Below, in pieces: positions 19,601-25,488 of a stretch of 40,376 nt of DNA. A program made the translations under genes and the position numbers. Every line of letters starts with the position of its first letter. The stretch's first letter is position 1. Source of the DNA: Sphingobacteriales bacterium TSM_CSM. GTDB lineage: Bacteria > Bacteroidota > Bacteroidia > Chitinophagales > UBA2359. The notes under the pieces are model-generated. The model made no database searches and was not told the origin of the DNA. It saw only the letters and a program-made list of their open reading frames with translations. The stretch spans positions 1 to 40,376 of the forward strand of contig MTCR01000055.1 of assembly GCA_002212725.1 (NCBI GenBank). Reading direction: 5' to 3'.

Positions 19601-19894
19601 GTGCGAATGCCCAACAAGGTGCTCATTCCCAATGCCTTTTCGCCCAATGCCGATGGGGTGAACAATGTGTTTCGCATTGCAGGGTACAATGTGAGCGAAC
19701 TGCAATTCAGTGTTTGGAACCGTTGGGGGCAAAAGGTATATGAAAGCGGCGTTACCCCCGATTTAAACACCGGCTGGAACGGGCAATTTAACAACAAAGA
19801 TTGCGAAATTGGTGTGTATGTGTATATGGCACAAGTGCGCTACACCGACGGAACCGAAGAATGGCTGCAGGGTAATGTAACGTTGGTACGGTAA
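13652..19894 (+). CDS. Giant secreted PKD/SprB-repeat/FN3 protein with T9SS type B C-terminal domain
   Basis: A 2080-residue exported protein. A signal peptide (MYKKLLHVLALSFMLAAVAYA) is followed by SprB-like repeats ending in VTDANGC-type motifs, seen many times. PKD domains with WDFGDG-type cores lie near residues 963, 1053, 1132 and 1519. A Gly/Cys-rich linker (SCPGGACPNPGDGGG) is near 910, and two fibronectin III-like domains lie near 1650-1730 and 1815-1890. The C-terminus (about 1989-2080; IPNAFSPNADGVNN, FSVWNRWGQKVYES) is the gliding-type, type B sorting domain that directs export by the type IX secretion system and cell-surface attachment. It is probably an adhesin or matrix protein. 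The start at 13652 is supported by the signal peptide; a TATTTTTA element lies about 35 bp upstream. A terminator follows. Confidence 0.92.
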   Translation: MYKKLLHVLALSFMLAAVAYAQPDPCLSSTNPLTVGVEAFNDGCDCNGVAQIFAFGGTAPYFYSWSQNSTFPLPLATGLCPGAYTVTVIDANDCTASANFYITGYPPATISLNVTQPTCGQNNGAITAMAIGGLLYLWSNGATTQNITGLQAGTYCVTVTDLLGCTAAQCVALQSALATEYQPPTCGLCNGSIFLPDSVTYYLSNPNGATQFYDGPTTITGLCPGWYDLFTIAGECQGLIQLENIDLPFTANANFNTSIGNADELYACTGQPIQFFAPDGNLAVQWNFGEPASLTNTSNLPNTTYTYQNTGTYTVTLIAQGCTDADTLQRTIIIEQGIAPAIECASLVCPGTPQTYTTPTVCDTYNWTVTGGTITGGQNTAEITVVWNDVAMGTVELTVGNCDGSTICNPVGSINVPVISNNIPITGPDVVCANANAVYSLPQYGGVQYNWSVMPTAAGTVVWQQYNQAGIHWNSTDGTVQVSMSSNLVQCNAQNSLPVQVNQVYAISGPETVCANQTLTYTASAGLHNWSVSGSAAITAGGTNSSSVTVLAGSSAGFTVSATPADITQYCNYPQQISVQTTPQPATPLVTGETIICPGNAYTYQIAAPAPGFTYLWTVTGGTPASGSGATLNILWQSGSPVFGISVTAQSGNEPFCISDAGTLTATPLQNLLISGDDELCTGDKITYTAAPLLAGIDYIWQITPPQAGSVVSGQGGATAEVQWNSGYAAAALTVTACGISVQHNITIHEATPPAIVASGNLCAGSSIGLSVVPATYVFYEWSNSAIAPGITVSAGNDYVVSVTDANGCTANATLHVHEYPLPDASVSAQDINLICSDAPNNVNISALLGYGYNYQWFENGAAFGANVSTITHFGSSIVANFSYSVQVTDANGCQNVSNTVVIEQDVCNFNSGSCPGGACPNPGDGGGTCAVNSADILGIVADTPYCFDVTFQNISTGGLSYTWDFGDDSPTVTLPDASPQTHSYTDAGFYTVKIYGTYANLNPTPTNCIYMSYTVVEIPLAADFDFISPCINTATEFADRSVHIANTTITSWNWDFGDGNTSTDANPAHTFAAAGTYNVTLTIGNGLCTHTLTKPVTIYNLPDASFAVPPTVCQGSAAAFTPAANPNAIQWDWNFGNGATVSAQQPEQSYLQDGNYTVTLAVTDNKGCTNTAAQTVTVLPVDNGSISLPSPNACEGQTVTLTAPTGAGYLWSDNSSGSTLNVTQTGSFTVTVTQANGCQYSTPPVQVNFAPLPPAVISPAASPLLLCPNQTATLTANAGSNYAYAWSNGTNNASVTLAYNSIPVAGITLYVTVTNASTGCSNTSAPVAVQRVTLENPVISPNFAAALQLCQGETLSLSASHPALSNFNWNTGQSGNSITVSAGGYYEVSVTDANGCIETDAVTVGMNSGGDLAAIPVGCYDYCELASFSVPGVYAGYQWLLNGAPIAGATGSEFVPPQSGDYQLQITTPFGCQDTSDVLSLNLTDCLECLVSANFTYTISCSSISLSAVASGNGTLSYSWDFGDGNTSANASPSHSFAASGTYAVCLTVSNIAADADTCTQTFCQNIDISGADLLAIVTDNITNAGCGAANGSISITINGNNPPYTYQWSDANTGEDRTGLAPANYGLTVTDAAGCTVAGLFTISELPVDSTTLTCISATDTGLTVGWATVPGAQGYELTINGAAPITIDAAASEYTFTGLAPDISYTIGIAVLAPSPCANSATVTTTCTTLPDPCLLNPPVLSTQPTDALCGQPTGSIDLSVTGGILPYNFAWSNLSAAEDLANANAGSYSVTVTDAQGCSAVASETINAYLPAPQPLCLSATDTTLTVGWAAVPGAQGYELSINGAAPVTADAAASEYTFTDLLPETAYNIGIAAVAPAGCSNSQQTALDCSTATPACTPETTLAEIQTNTPLITVGETVQLTVQTEGLSGNLSYVWTANGLETLCTDSLCTFMPDAPTTYTVTVTDEFGCTAVAGIDIDVRMPNKVLIPNAFSPNADGVNNVFRIAGYNVSELQFSVWNRWGQKVYESGVTPDLNTGWNGQFNNKDCEIGVYVYMAQVRYTDGTEEWLQGNVTLVR
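18370..19350 (+). repeat. Tandemly duplicated SprB + FN3 module inside the giant adhesin gene
   Basis: Two consecutive copies of a 492-bp (164-codon) unit. The segment 18651-18750 reappears at 19143-19242 with few differences, for example GTGCCGGGCGCACAAGGTTA and GCATCGGAATATACTTTTAC in both. The offset is exactly 492 at both ends of the segment. The SprB-like half of each unit has diverged much more than the FN3-like half. Confidence 0.8.
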
Positions 19895-19910
19895 CTTACC
19901 CGAAGTATGG

Positions 19911-19947
19911 CATTGCAGAAAGCATGATAGCCTTCTGCAATGTTTTT
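19911..19947 (+). terminator. Terminator of the giant adhesin gene
   Basis: CATTGCAGAA (19911-19920) pairs with TTCTGCAATG (19933-19942) around a 12-nt loop, followed by TTTTT (19943-19947). It lies between the convergent adhesin and rimO genes and has no T-run on the minus side. Confidence 0.8.
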
Positions 19948-19983
19948 GTTGGTATAAAAGCGGTTGTAAGTTTTGAGCGGAGA

Positions 19984-21312
19984 TTAAGGTCTTACCACCT
20001 CGCCATACAGGTCAAATTCGGTGGCACCGGTAATAAGAACAGGGGCAAAATCGCCAATGCGAACAAAGTTTTTGTTGTTTCGGGCATCTACCAGCACTTC
20101 ATTGTCCACTTCGGGCGAATCATATTCGGTACGGCCTATAAAGTGTCCGGACTCTTTACGGTCGAACAATACCTTGTAGGTTTTGCCGATTTTTTGCCGG
20201 TTCAGTTCAAAGGAAACTTCCTGTTGTATGTCCATAAGGTAGGCGGCGCGTGCTGCTTTCACCTCTTCTGGTATGTTGTCTTCTTGTTGGTAGGCGGCAG
20301 TTCCTTCCTCGTGTGAATAGCGGAAAATGCCAAGCCGTTCAAAGCGTGAGTTGCGTATAAATTGTGCAAGTTCCTCCACATCTTCATCGGTTTCGCCCGG
20401 AAAACCGACCAACATGGTGGTGCGCAGGGCAATGCCGGGCGATTTGGCGCGTATGGCATCAATAAGTTGCAGGGTTTCTTCTTTGGTTATGAGGCGGCGC
20501 ATGTTTTTGAGTATGCGGTTGCTGATGTGCTGCAAAGGCATGTCGAGGTAGTTGCAAATGTTGGGATATTCATTGAGTACATCAAGTATTTCCATCGGGA
20601 ATTTATACGGGTAGGCATAGTGCATTCGTATCCATTCCAGCCCGTCAACCTGTGCCAGTTGTCGCAACAGTGCGGGCAATTCCCGTTTTTTATAAATATC
20701 CAGCCCGTAGTAGGTAAGTTCCTGCGCTATGAGCATAATTTCTTTTACCCCGTTTTTTACTAAGTTTCGGGCTTCGGCCACAATTTGTTCTATGGGTTTT
20801 GACACGTGTTGTCCGCGCATAAGCGGTATGGCGCAAAAAGAGCAGGTGCGGTTACAACCTTCGGATATTTTGAGGTAAGCGTAGTGGGGTGGAGTGGTAA
20901 GCAAACTGCGCTCGCCTATGAGGTCGTGTTTGTAATCGGCGCCCAGTTCTTCAAGCAGAAAAGGCAGGTCTAAGGTGCCAAAATAAGCATCTACTTCGGG
21001 AATTTCTTGCTCCAGTTCGGTTTTATAGCGTTGCGAAAGGCAGCCTGTTACATACAATTTCTGAATTTTACCTGCAGTTTTGGCATTGGCATAATGCAAA
21101 ATAGTGTCAATAGATTCTTGCTTGGCCGTTTCTATAAACCCACAGGTGTTTACAATAACCACGCCGGCGCTGCTTCGGCTGTTTTCGTGGGTTACGCTAA
21201 GTCCGTTTGCCTGCAATTGGTTCATGAGCACCTCTGAGTCGACTAAGTTTTTGGAGCAGCCCAGCGTAATGATGTTGATATTGTTTGGTGTATGTTGTCT
21301 TTTTGTTTTCAT
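19984..21312 (-). CDS. rimO: Ribosomal protein uS12 methylthiotransferase RimO
   Basis: A 442-residue radical SAM enzyme that adds a methylthio group to the conserved aspartate of ribosomal protein uS12. The N-terminal UPF0004 domain carries Cys19 (TLGCSKNLVDSE), Cys57 (NTCGF) and Cys91 (TGCLSQ), which hold the auxiliary cluster. The radical SAM motif is Cys153-x3-Cys157-x2-Cys160 (GCNRTCSFCAIP). A C-terminal TRAM domain ends the protein. I chose ATG 21310-21312 (MKTKRQHTPN); an upstream in-frame start at 21351 would add 13 residues overlapping the end of ftsY. It lies 41 bp after ftsY on the same strand and is probably co-transcribed. Confidence 0.96.
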   Translation of the reverse strand: MKTKRQHTPNNINIITLGCSKNLVDSEVLMNQLQANGLSVTHENSRSSAGVVIVNTCGFIETAKQESIDTILHYANAKTAGKIQKLYVTGCLSQRYKTELEQEIPEVDAYFGTLDLPFLLEELGADYKHDLIGERSLLTTPPHYAYLKISEGCNRTCSFCAIPLMRGQHVSKPIEQIVAEARNLVKNGVKEIMLIAQELTYYGLDIYKKRELPALLRQLAQVDGLEWIRMHYAYPYKFPMEILDVLNEYPNICNYLDMPLQHISNRILKNMRRLITKEETLQLIDAIRAKSPGIALRTTMLVGFPGETDEDVEELAQFIRNSRFERLGIFRYSHEEGTAAYQQEDNIPEEVKAARAAYLMDIQQEVSFELNRQKIGKTYKVLFDRKESGHFIGRTEYDSPEVDNEVLVDARNNKNFVRIGDFAPVLITGATEFDLYGEVVRP

Positions 21313-21353
21313 GTTTGGCAACAGGGAGTTGGTGGAGGGGCAGACAAACAAAA

Positions 21354-22313
21354 TTAGTGTTTAAACAGGCTGTCAACAAATTCTTGTTTGTTAAAGACCT
21401 GTAATTGGTCTATTCCTTCGCCTACACCTATGTATTTAATGGGTATTCCAAAACGGTCGGCAATGCCTATTACAGCGCCGCCTTTGGCGGTACCGTCGAG
21501 TTTGGTTACGGTAATAGCGGTAATATCGGTGGCTTTCATAAATTCTTCGGCTTGCGAAATGGCATTTTGCCCGGTAGAGCCGTCGAGAATAAGCATAACA
21601 TCGTGCGGCATGTCGGGCGATATCTTTTGGATTACCCGTTTAATTTTGCTCAGTTCTTCCATGAGGTGTTTTTTGTTGTGCAAGCGGCCGGCGGTATCAA
21701 TAAGTGCCACATCGGCATTTCTGGCCATGGCTGCCTGTACTGTATCGTAGGCTACAGCGGCGGGGTCGGCTCCTTGCCCCTGTTTAATAATGGGTACGCC
21801 TGCGCGGTCGGCCCAAATGCTGAGTTGCTCTACTGCTGCGGCCCTGAAGGTATCGGCGGCTCCCAAAATAACACTTTTACCGCGTTTTTTAAACTGGTTG
21901 GCCAGTTTTCCTATGGTGGTGGTTTTTCCCACGCCGTTAACGCCTACAATGAGCACCACATAAGGATAGGGTTTGGTATCGGGTACAATAAAATCGGTGT
22001 AATCGGGGGTGTTGTTTTCGGTAAGCAGGGCAATAATTTCTTCGCGCAGCATTTGATATACTTCGGCGGTATTGAGATATTTTTCGCGCGAAACCCGGTT
22101 TTCGAGCCGGTTAATAATTTTTATTACGGTTGGCACGCTAATATCGCTGGCTACCAGGGCTTCTTCTATTTGGTCAAGCACTTCCTCATCTACCACATCT
22201 TTTCCGGCAACAGCCCTTGATATTTTGGAGAAGATGCTTTGGTTGCTTTTTTGCAACCCTTTGTCGAGGTCGTCTTTAGTTTCTTTAGAAAAGAATTTAC
22301 CGAAAAAACTCAT
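21354..22313 (-). CDS. ftsY: Signal recognition particle receptor FtsY
   Basis: A 319-residue SRP GTPase. A short N-terminal region (MSFFGKFFSKETKDDLDKGL) leads into the N domain and then the G domain, with P-loop GVNGVGKTT (124-132), DTAGRLHN and TKLDGTAKGG. It receives ribosome-SRP complexes at the membrane. The long acidic N-terminal domain of E. coli FtsY is absent, as is usual in Bacteroidota. The ATG at 22311-22313 is preferred; an in-frame start at 22433 would add 40 residues that do not look like FtsY. It is upstream of rimO and downstream of the ribosomal protein cluster, separated from that by a hairpin. Confidence 0.96.
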   Translation of the reverse strand: MSFFGKFFSKETKDDLDKGLQKSNQSIFSKISRAVAGKDVVDEEVLDQIEEALVASDISVPTVIKIINRLENRVSREKYLNTAEVYQMLREEIIALLTENNTPDYTDFIVPDTKPYPYVVLIVGVNGVGKTTTIGKLANQFKKRGKSVILGAADTFRAAAVEQLSIWADRAGVPIIKQGQGADPAAVAYDTVQAAMARNADVALIDTAGRLHNKKHLMEELSKIKRVIQKISPDMPHDVMLILDGSTGQNAISQAEEFMKATDITAITVTKLDGTAKGGAVIGIADRFGIPIKYIGVGEGIDQLQVFNKQEFVDSLFKH

Positions 22314-22551
22314 ATTGCAATTAGATTTTAGATACTTAACAAAATAACGCTGAAACCGGTGAAAAGGCAGGAAAACGGGATTGGGAAAGGCATTGGATAC
22401 AGGCTGCATTTGGGGGGTAGCCCGATGTTGCACACCTGTTATTTAGATTTGTTTGAACCGGGGTGGCGTTTTACCACCTCCCACAGGTTGTTGGCACCTG
22501 CAGCGGTTAAGAAAAAAAGTTGCCCGGAAAGCGCTGTTCAAACATAAATAC
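22314..22551. other. Gap between ftsY and the rpmB-rpmG-DUF4295 cluster
   Basis: This is the larger part of a gap of about 310 bp. I see no gene and no clear TAnnTTTG promoter for ftsY. A small hairpin GGTGG/CCACC lies near 22460-22480 and a CAGGT/ACCTG pair near 22482-22500, both weak. Confidence 0.3.
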
Positions 22552-22593
22552 AAAGGCTTCTCTTTAGGTGAAGATACGTAAAGAGAAGCCTTT
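22552..22593 (-). terminator. Long perfect hairpin after DUF4295
   Basis: A 15-bp perfect stem, AAAGGCTTCTCTTTA (22552-22566) with TAAAGAGAAGCCTTT (22579-22593), around a 12-nt loop. On the minus strand it ends in TTT and is followed by a T-rich stretch. It lies about 30 bp past the DUF4295 stop, so it probably ends the ribosomal protein transcript, possibly partly, with ftsY reading on. Confidence 0.65.
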
Positions 22594-22623
22594 TGCACCT
22601 GTGACAGGGGCATTAGAACCGGT

Positions 22624-22794
22624 TTAGAAGCCTTTTAAGGCTTCGTCTAACTGGTCTTTGTGGATAATTTTTTCCTTGTAGGTGTATTGACCGGTGACGG
22701 GGTTTTTTTCGCTGATAACGATTTTTACGTGGTTTTTACCGGTTCCGTCTTTTGCGCCCCGGTTTACACGAGCGTTTTTAGATATCTTGCCCAT
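22624..22794 (-). CDS. DUF4295 family small basic protein
   Basis: A 56-residue basic protein beginning MGKISKNARVNRGAK and containing VKIVISEKNPVTGQYTYKEK. DUF4295 proteins occur almost only in Bacteroidota and sit next to rpmG and rpmB, as here. They are probably ribosome-associated, but that rests on context and composition. The ATG (22792-22794) is 7 bp after the rpmG stop, so the genes are surely co-transcribed. No other start is available. Confidence 0.88.
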   Translation of the reverse strand: MGKISKNARVNRGAKDGTGKNHVKIVISEKNPVTGQYTYKEKIIHKDQLDEALKGF

Positions 22795-22801
22795 AATTTA
22801 C

Positions 22802-22990
22802 TTATTTTATTTCTTTGTGAACGGTATAACGTTTCAAAACAGGATTGTACTTGCGCAATTCTATTCTGGCGGGTGTATTCTTTCTGTTTTTGGTAGTAAC
22901 ATAGCGCGATGTGCCGGGCATGCCGCTTTGTTTATGCTCTGTACATTCCAAAATAACCTGTATGCGGTTTTCTTTGCTCTTCTTTGCCAT
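22802..22990 (-). CDS. rpmG: Large ribosomal subunit protein bL33
   Basis: A 62-residue basic protein ([20 protein letters not shown], then [20 protein letters not shown]) of full bL33 length. It has a single cysteine, so it is a zinc-free (C-minus) form. It lies 18 bp downstream of rpmB and 7 bp upstream of DUF4295 in a short ribosomal protein operon. Confidence 0.95.
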   Translation of the reverse strand: MAKKSKENRIQVILECTEHKQSGMPGTSRYVTTKNRKNTPARIELRKYNPVLKRYTVHKEIK

Positions 22991-23008
22991 GAGTATTTCA
23001 GTTAAATA

Positions 23009-23239
23009 TTAGGCTCCTTTTTTTTCCAAATCTTTTAAATAAGCGTGCAGCCCCTTTTTATTAATAGTACGCAGGGCAGAGGTAGAAACTTTAATAGTTA
23101 TCCACCTGTCTTCTTCGGCAAGGTAAAAGCGTTTCTTCTGCAGGTTGGGGTAAAACCAACGCTTGGTTTTGCGGTTGGAGTGCGATACGCTGTTGCCGGT
23201 AATGGGCTTTTTTCCGGATAATTCACAAATTCTTGACAT
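23009..23239 (-). CDS. rpmB: Large ribosomal subunit protein bL28
   Basis: A 76-residue basic protein with the family signature [20 protein letters not shown] near the N-terminus and [14 protein letters not shown]. Only one cysteine remains of the zinc ribbon, so this is a C-minus form. It is the first gene of the rpmB-rpmG-DUF4295 unit and has a TATCTTTG promoter element about 33 bp upstream of its ATG. Confidence 0.95.
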   Translation of the reverse strand: MSRICELSGKKPITGNSVSHSNRKTKRWFYPNLQKKRFYLAEEDRWITIKVSTSALRTINKKGLHAYLKDLEKKGA

Positions 23240-23271
23240 GACCCTCTTCGAGTTTAGTTTTTTACGGAGTG

Positions 23272-23279
23272 CAAAGATA
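23272..23279 (-). promoter_or_regulatory. Promoter -7 element of the rpmB operon
   Basis: TATCTTTG on the minus strand is a perfect TAnnTTTG match. It predicts a leader of about 25-30 nt before rpmB. The upstream spacer contains an A9 run; a TTG at about -33 is not clear. Confidence 0.55.
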
Positions 23280-23363
23280 GGACTTTTTTTTTGATTTGCC
23301 TAAGTTGTTGCCTTTTTTATTTGCTTTTTGTTGCAAAAATTTTTCGGCGTGCTTGTTTGCGGG

Positions 23364-25118
23364 TTACATTGGCCACAGTATTGGAATAAAATACAGCATA
23401 AGCAGCAGTGAAATAATGGTTAGTATGCCGCCCACCCGCAAAAAATCTCTGATACGGTATTGCCCCGGTCCGTAAATTAAGATACAGGCCGGTTCAAAGG
23501 GGGTAATCATGGAAATAGAAGCCGAAACAATAACCGCAATGGCAAATGTGCGTTCATTTACACCCAGAGTGGAGGCAGTTTGTATAGCCATGGGCAACAC
23601 TACCATGGCGGCAGCGGCATTAGACATGGGTTGGGTTAAAAGAACGGTAAGCGCCATAAAGCCTGCCAAAATACAATAAACCCCAAAAGGCTCCATATAT
23701 TTTATTACCTGTTGTGCCAGAAAAACATCGGCGCCGGTTTTATCCATAGCTGTTCCAAAAGCGGTCATGCCTCCAATAAGCACCAACAGCCGCCAGTCAA
23801 TAGAACTGTAGGCGCCTTCAAGGTCTATGGCGCGGGTTAGCACCACCAGTACGGCTGCTGCCAGAAATGCCACACTAAGGGGCAGCAGATTGAAGGATCC
23901 TAATATAATGGCTACTGCAAAAAGCAATACCGTAAATGCCCCCTTGTTGAGGTTGGCGGTTTTGGCGTCTTCCAGTTCGTTAATAACCATTAAATCGGAG
24001 TTTTTACGCACCATGGCTATGTCGTCTTTCTTGCCCTGTACCAGCAACACATCGCCGGTTTTAATTTGAACATGCCCTATTTTTTCGTTAAAGTTGTAGT
24101 TTTTGCGGTGTATGGCTAATACCGAAAGGTGATACTTTCGCCTGAAATCTACCTCTTTCAGCGTACTGTTTACCAGTTCTGAGTGTGCCATTACCAACAA
24201 TTCGGCTAATTTTACATCGTCGCTTTCCAAATCGGTATCACTAATAGCAGAGCCTCTGATTTCAATGCCTTTGTTCTTGCGCATTTGTATCAGTTCTTCG
24301 CGGTCGCCTTCTACCAGCAGCATATCGCCCGGCTGCGTGCGGGTTTGCCCGTCGGGAAAAATGGTTTCTTTGTTTCTAAGCAATTTCAGCACTTTAATAT
24401 CGCCCAAATCGAGGTTAAACACCGGTTTGCCCAGCAGTTTTGAGCCGGGCAACACAATAATTTCGCTCAGATACTGGCGTATATTGTAACGCTCGGTTAC
24501 ACTGCCGTTGCGGGTGTCGGGCAAAAAACGCCGCCCCAGCAGCAACATGGCAACAGAGCCGGCACCCCATATAGTAAGCCCCAAAGGCAACAGTTCAAAC
24601 ATGCCAATGGGTTGCAACCCCATTTTAGACATGTAGGCGCTGCCTGCCACATTGGTAGAAGTGCCTATAAGCGTACAGGTTCCGCCAAACAAGGTGGCAA
24701 AGGCCATGGGCATAAGTAACCTTGACGGACTTACCTGAATGCGGCGCGCTATGCTGATAACCGTTGGTATGAGCATGGCAGATACCGTAGTATTGTTCAT
24801 AAATGCCGAAATAGCGCCCGACATGGTCATAATAAGCAGCATTATTCCTGTTTCACTTATCTTGTTAATGCTGTTAAGCCGGCTGCTCATCCAATCCATT
24901 ACCCCGTTGTTTTGCAAAGATGCACTGATGATGAATATGGACGCCAGCATAATGATAAAATCATTGCTAAACCCCTCAAAGGCTTCTTTGGGCGTTAATA
25001 TTCCCGATATAATGAGTGTTATCAGCAGCATGAGCGTAACAATATCGGGCGATATTTTCTCTAAGGAGAACATCACAACTGCCAATACCAGCAAAGACAG
25101 AACAATGGCTATTTCCAT
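23364..25118 (-). CDS. SLC13-family permease with two TrkA-C (RCK_C) domains
   Basis: A 584-residue divalent anion:sodium symporter-type transporter. Hydrophobic helices fill the first 180 or so residues (with FMNNTTVSAMLIPTVISIAR and FGGTCTLIGTSTNVAGSAY) and the last 190 or so (with LTQPMSNAAAAMVVLPMAI), both typical of the SLC13/CitMHS fold. Between them are two soluble TrkA-C domains, at about 215-280 (QPGDMLLVEGDREEL) and 305-375 (KTGDVLLVQGKKDDI). This layout matches the bacterial SLC13 members often annotated as sulfate or dicarboxylate transporters; the substrate cannot be read from the sequence. It stands alone, upstream neighbour unrelated. Confidence 0.92.
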   Translation of the reverse strand: MEIAIVLSLLVLAVVMFSLEKISPDIVTLMLLITLIISGILTPKEAFEGFSNDFIIMLASIFIISASLQNNGVMDWMSSRLNSINKISETGIMLLIMTMSGAISAFMNNTTVSAMLIPTVISIARRIQVSPSRLLMPMAFATLFGGTCTLIGTSTNVAGSAYMSKMGLQPIGMFELLPLGLTIWGAGSVAMLLLGRRFLPDTRNGSVTERYNIRQYLSEIIVLPGSKLLGKPVFNLDLGDIKVLKLLRNKETIFPDGQTRTQPGDMLLVEGDREELIQMRKNKGIEIRGSAISDTDLESDDVKLAELLVMAHSELVNSTLKEVDFRRKYHLSVLAIHRKNYNFNEKIGHVQIKTGDVLLVQGKKDDIAMVRKNSDLMVINELEDAKTANLNKGAFTVLLFAVAIILGSFNLLPLSVAFLAAAVLVVLTRAIDLEGAYSSIDWRLLVLIGGMTAFGTAMDKTGADVFLAQQVIKYMEPFGVYCILAGFMALTVLLTQPMSNAAAAMVVLPMAIQTASTLGVNERTFAIAVIVSASISMITPFEPACILIYGPGQYRIRDFLRVGGILTIISLLLMLYFIPILWPM

Positions 25119-25488
25119 AGGTTACATTCAAAATTCAAATTCTGTACTTGAAAGGCTAAATATACAGCGCCGCCCGATTAAAAGCATGTTTCATGCAAAA
25201 AAAAGCAGCAATTTATGCGGCCGGTTGTTATGCCCCTAAAAACCGGCAGAGCGGGAACACCGGCAACAACCGGCCGGCAAATATGCCCAAACAGTGTTAC
25301 AACAAGGTATTTGAATGACTTACTCCATAGCTGCCTGAAAATGGGGCTGAAAATATGCGCTCGCGGAGTACTTGCCCGATGCTGTTGTATTTTTCAACGT
25401 TTGTTTTCAGAAGGGCGGTTTATACCTGCAAAGGCATGCCGGCAATATGGTTATATACTGCCGGCATGGGTAAAGCAAGGCCGGGCAA
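25119..25488. other. Gene-free gap with one GC-rich hairpin
   Basis: No gene is visible. CATGCCGGCA (25435-25444) pairs with TGCCGGCATG (25459-25468), 10 bp around a 14-nt loop. It lies just past the stop of the lectin-like gene (minus strand), followed there by CCTTTGC, so it may be a weak terminator. GCATG/CATGC near 25183-25195 is another small hairpin. Confidence 0.4.
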
